9,063 nt of DNA, from assembly GCA_945952575.1 (NCBI GenBank), contig CAMFIY010000098.1, positions 1-9,063 of the forward strand. The letters are read 5' to 3'. The notes under the pieces were generated by a model, which worked only from the letters and a program-made list of their open reading frames with translations, searched no databases and was not told the DNA's origin. Shown here one piece after another: positions 7,158 through 9,063 of this stretch (position 1 is the stretch's first letter; each line of letters opens with the position of its first letter). This stretch comes from an uncultured Leucobacter sp. GTDB taxonomy: Bacteria > Actinomycetota > Actinomycetes > Actinomycetales > Microbacteriaceae. The translations under genes were made by a program, and so were the position numbers.

Positions 7158-7286
7158 ATGGCCCGATTCTGCCCCAGATTTGGAATTCTCACAATGCACG
7201 CCGACGAAACCGTTGCATTCTCTAGTGACCCGACAACCGGTGGGCTCGAAGGTAGAGGCACCCGGAAATCGATGGAGAACTTCTAG
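7158..7286 (+). CDS. possible 42-codon leader ORF upstream of hyuA
   Basis: An ATG at 7158 follows CGGAGG (7148-7153) by 4 bases and opens a frame of 42 codons (MARFCPRFGILTMHADE at its start, MENF at its end). The stop TAG at 7284-7286 lies inside the hyuA Shine-Dalgarno, 9 bases before the hyuA ATG. This geometry would suit translational coupling or a leader peptide. Against it, about 60% of its codons end in G or C by hand count, far below the neighbouring genes, and the region also looks like promoter DNA. The peptide has no recognisable domain, signal sequence or runs of one amino acid suggesting attenuation. It may be chance. Confidence 0.22.
   Translation: MARFCPRFGILTMHADETVAFSSDPTTGGLEGRGTRKSMENF
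7181..7222. repeat. imperfect 10-base direct repeats, candidate operator
   Basis: TGGAATTCTC (7181-7190) and TTGCATTCTC (7213-7222) match at 8 of 10 positions and share ATTCTC. Their 32-base offset is about three helical turns, so both copies face the same side of the DNA. The position between divergent regulator and target genes makes them candidates for binding by the PucR-type regulator. Chance similarity cannot be excluded at this length. Confidence 0.3.
7193..7219. repeat. short inverted repeat, AATGCA / TGCATT
   Basis: AATGCA (7193-7198) and TGCATT (7214-7219) are exact reverse complements separated by 15 bases. The centre-to-centre distance is 21 bases, about two helical turns, as for a dimeric regulator contacting two major grooves. 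The right arm overlaps the second direct repeat. The arms are only 6 bases, so significance is modest. Confidence 0.3.
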
Positions 7287-7290
7287 GAGG
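7285..7290 (+). promoter_or_regulatory. strong ribosome binding site of the hyuA-like gene
   Basis: A perfect AGGAGG ends 5 bases before the ATG at 7296 and fixes that start. It is the strongest Shine-Dalgarno in the window, suggesting efficient translation once transcribed. Confidence 0.8.
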
Positions 7291-7295
7291 AGCCG

Positions 7296-9063
7296 ATGAC
7301 CAGCGTTCGAGTAGCGGTAGATGTGGGCGGGACGTTCACCGACGTCTGCATCTTCGACGACGAGACACAGAAGATGCGCGTGACGAAGGTGCCGTCGACA
7401 CCGCACGATCCGATGATCGCCGTCATGAACGGCGTCGAGCGCGGCGAGATCGACCTCTCCGACGTGACGCTCTTCTCCCACGGCACGACCGTCGCCACCA
7501 ACGCGCTCATCACGCGCAACTTCCCGGCGGCCGCGCTCGTCACGACCCGAGGCTTCCGCGACATCCTCGAGATTCGCGACGGCACCAAGGATGACCTCTG
7601 GGACGCCTACAACGACGTCTCGGCGCCCTACATCCGCCGCCGCGACCGCTTCGAGGTCACCGAGCGGATCGACTACGTCGGCAAGGTCGTCACCCCGCTC
7701 GACGAGGCGGAGGCGCGCCGACTGGCCGAACTGTTCGAGAAGCGCGGCGTCAAGACGATCGCCGTCTGCTTCCTGAACTCCTACGCCAATGCCGCGAACG
7801 AGACGCGGATGCGCGAGATCCTCGAGGAGGTGATCCCGGATGCGACGGTCTCGACCTCGGCCGAGATCCTGCCCGAGATCTTCGAGTACCCCCGCTTCAA
7901 CACCGCGGTCGCGAACGCCGTGCTCGCCCCGCTCGTCTCCGGGTACGTGAACCGGCTCGCGACCGAGCTGAAGGGCGGCGGCTATGCCGGCGACCTGCTG
8001 CTGCTGCACTCCGGCGGCGGATCCATGACCCCGCGCCTGGTCGAGAAGTTCCCGGTGCGGCTCGCCGCCTCCGGCATCGCGGCCGGCGCCATCTCGGCGA
8101 AGCACATCGCGCAGCAGTGCGGATACGACAACGCGGTCAGCCTCGACATGGGCGGCACCTCAACCGACATCGCGCTCGTCGCCGGCGGCGAGCTGCGCGT
8201 GGCCCAGGAGTGGCAGGTCGAATACGGCCACCCGATCATCTTCCCCTCGATCGAGGTGCTGACGATCGGTGCGGGCGGAGGATCCCTCGCCCACATCGAC
8301 ATCGCCGGCTCGCTGCGCAACGGCCCCCAGTCGGCCGGCGCGGATCCCGGCCCCGCCTGCTACGACACCGGCGGCGACCAGCCGACCAACACCGACGCGA
8401 ACGTCGTGCTCGGCCGGCTCGGCACCTCGCTCGCCGGCGGCGTCAAGCAGCTCGACCGCAGGCTCGCCGAGGAGGCGGTCAACCGCGTCATCGCGGAGCC
8501 CCTCGGGATGGGCCTCGAGGAGGCGGCGCAGGCCATCGTGTCCGTCGCCAACGCCAACATGGCCGATGCGGTGCGCCTCGTCTCCATCCGCCGCGGCTAC
8601 GACCCCCGCGACTTCGCCCTGCTCGCCTTCGGCGGCGCCGGCGCGCTGCACGGCGCCGACGTGGCCCGCGAGCTCGGGATCCCGACCGTCATCGTGCCGC
8701 CGAACCCGGGCGTCACCTCGGCCATGGGCTGCCTGCTCGTCGACATCCAGCACGACTTCGCGCAGATGCACACCGGCCTCGCCTCGGGCGCCGATGAGGA
8801 AGGCATCGAGGAGGCCTTCGTGACGCTCGAGACCGAGGCCGCGGCGCGGCTGCGGCACGAGGGCGTCGCCGACGAGGACGCGGTGCTGCAGCGCAAGATC
8901 TCGATGCGCTACTCCGGGCAGTGGCGCTCGCTCCAGGTGCCGATGGGCCGCGGCCCCGGCGCGCTCGTGCAGGCCGTGCGCACGTTCCACGAGCACTACG
9001 AGCGGGAGTTCAACTTCCGCCAGGACGACGCGCCGGTCGAGGTGTACCAGCTGCACCTCAGCG
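7296..9063 (+). CDS. hyuA: hydantoinase/oxoprolinase subunit A (HyuA-like), 3' end outside window
   Basis: Subunit A of the ATP-dependent hydantoinase / N-methylhydantoinase / 5-oxoprolinase family, which couples ATP hydrolysis to opening a cyclic amide, usually with a HyuB partner. The frame is open from the ATG at 7296 to the window end: 589 codons and one base of an expected 680-700. The N-terminal hydantoinase/oxoprolinase domain starts with DVGGTFTD (9-16), the ASKHA-fold phosphate loop. The second phosphate motif is DMGGTSTD (284-291), followed by IGAGGGS (324-330), AGADPGPACY (347-356) and FGGAGALH (445-452), all typical of the family. A perfect AGGAGG precedes the start. The gene is divergent from the PucR-type regulator, and hyuB would be expected just past the window. 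Acetone carboxylase beta subunits share this fold, but the motifs and context favour a hydantoinase. Whether the substrate is hydantoin, N-methylhydantoin, 5-oxoproline or another lactam cannot be told. Confidence 0.92.
   Translation, partial: MTSVRVAVDVGGTFTDVCIFDDETQKMRVTKVPSTPHDPMIAVMNGVERGEIDLSDVTLFSHGTTVATNALITRNFPAAALVTTRGFRDILEIRDGTKDDLWDAYNDVSAPYIRRRDRFEVTERIDYVGKVVTPLDEAEARRLAELFEKRGVKTIAVCFLNSYANAANETRMREILEEVIPDATVSTSAEILPEIFEYPRFNTAVANAVLAPLVSGYVNRLATELKGGGYAGDLLLLHSGGGSMTPRLVEKFPVRLAASGIAAGAISAKHIAQQCGYDNAVSLDMGGTSTDIALVAGGELRVAQEWQVEYGHPIIFPSIEVLTIGAGGGSLAHIDIAGSLRNGPQSAGADPGPACYDTGGDQPTNTDANVVLGRLGTSLAGGVKQLDRRLAEEAVNRVIAEPLGMGLEEAAQAIVSVANANMADAVRLVSIRRGYDPRDFALLAFGGAGALHGADVARELGIPTVIVPPNPGVTSAMGCLLVDIQHDFAQMHTGLASGADEEGIEEAFVTLETEAAARLRHEGVADEDAVLQRKISMRYSGQWRSLQVPMGRGPGALVQAVRTFHEHYEREFNFRQDDAPVEVYQLHLS

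Larger units (their letters stand above)
7119..7295. promoter_or_regulatory. divergent regulatory region between regulator and hyuA-like gene
   Basis: This 177-base spacer has visibly more A/T than the flanking genes, as expected for promoters and operators serving both directions. It holds imperfect direct repeats (7181-7222), a short inverted repeat (7193-7219), a 9-base palindrome AGAACTTCT (7276-7284) just before the hyuA Shine-Dalgarno, and ACCGGT (7237-7242). No box pair is convincing. The best rightward match is CCGACA (7230-7235), 17 bases, then TAGAGG (7253-7258), which is weak at the -10. No clear leftward promoter could be picked out by eye. Confidence 0.5.

Noticed and set aside
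5493..7286. 597-codon plus-strand frame through the thioesterase and regulator
   Set aside because: It is a shadow of the thioesterase in another frame and then of the regulator on the opposite strand. Only its last 42 codons (7158-7286) are outside confirmed coding DNA, and these are listed separately.
7119..8105. Minus-strand extension of the regulator frame far upstream, to 730 codons in all
   Set aside because: The extension lies opposite the well-supported hyuA-like gene and has no family motifs. The regulator's bias begins near 7118.
8117..9056. Open frames on both strands inside the hyuA-like gene
   Set aside because: Low-complexity Arg/Pro- or His/Asp-rich shadows. The hyuA frame has continuous family motifs over the same bases.

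Overview
The window is high-GC DNA (roughly 70% by eye). Codons almost always end in G or C, genes overlap tightly, and one gene looks leaderless. With a PucR/CdaR-type regulator and a HyuA-family enzyme, this suggests an actinobacterium, perhaps a Microbacteriaceae-like genus. The genus guess is inference only.

Layout. (1) 1-4152, plus strand: four genes joined by three 4-base stop/start overlaps. They are a DppC/OppC-type permease, two peptide/nickel-type ABC ATPases (DppD/NikD-like and DppF/NikE-like), and an amidohydrolase-superfamily protein that lacks the usual HxH metal motif. The solute-binding protein and partner permease are not visible and probably lie upstream. (2) 4197-5423, plus strand: a cytosine-deaminase (CodA)-like amidohydrolase with its own strong ribosome binding site and a complete set of metal and catalytic residues. 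(3) 5464-5862, plus strand: a small hotdog acyl-CoA thioesterase, possibly translated from a leaderless mRNA. (4) 5913-7118, minus strand: a PucR/CdaR-family regulator, convergent with the thioesterase and divergent from the next gene. A weak hairpin sits between the convergent stops. (5) 7119-7295: a comparatively AT-rich divergent regulatory region with imperfect direct repeats, a short inverted repeat and a possible 42-codon ORF ending in the next gene's Shine-Dalgarno. (6) 7296-9063, plus strand: the first 589 codons of a hydantoinase/oxoprolinase subunit A gene, which runs off the window.

How the parts may work together. The transporter plus two C-N hydrolases look like an uptake-and-degradation cassette for a nitrogen-rich small molecule, such as a cyclic amide, pyrimidine, creatinine, triazine or modified purine. 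The PucR-type regulator probably controls the neighbouring hyu operon and perhaps the whole cluster. One concrete hypothesis is imine or amine deamination by the CodA-like enzyme, followed by ATP-dependent ring opening by HyuA/HyuB, as in the creatinine to N-methylhydantoin to N-carbamoylsarcosine route. The sequence does not prove a substrate. No tRNA, rRNA, CRISPR, insertion sequence or integrase was seen.
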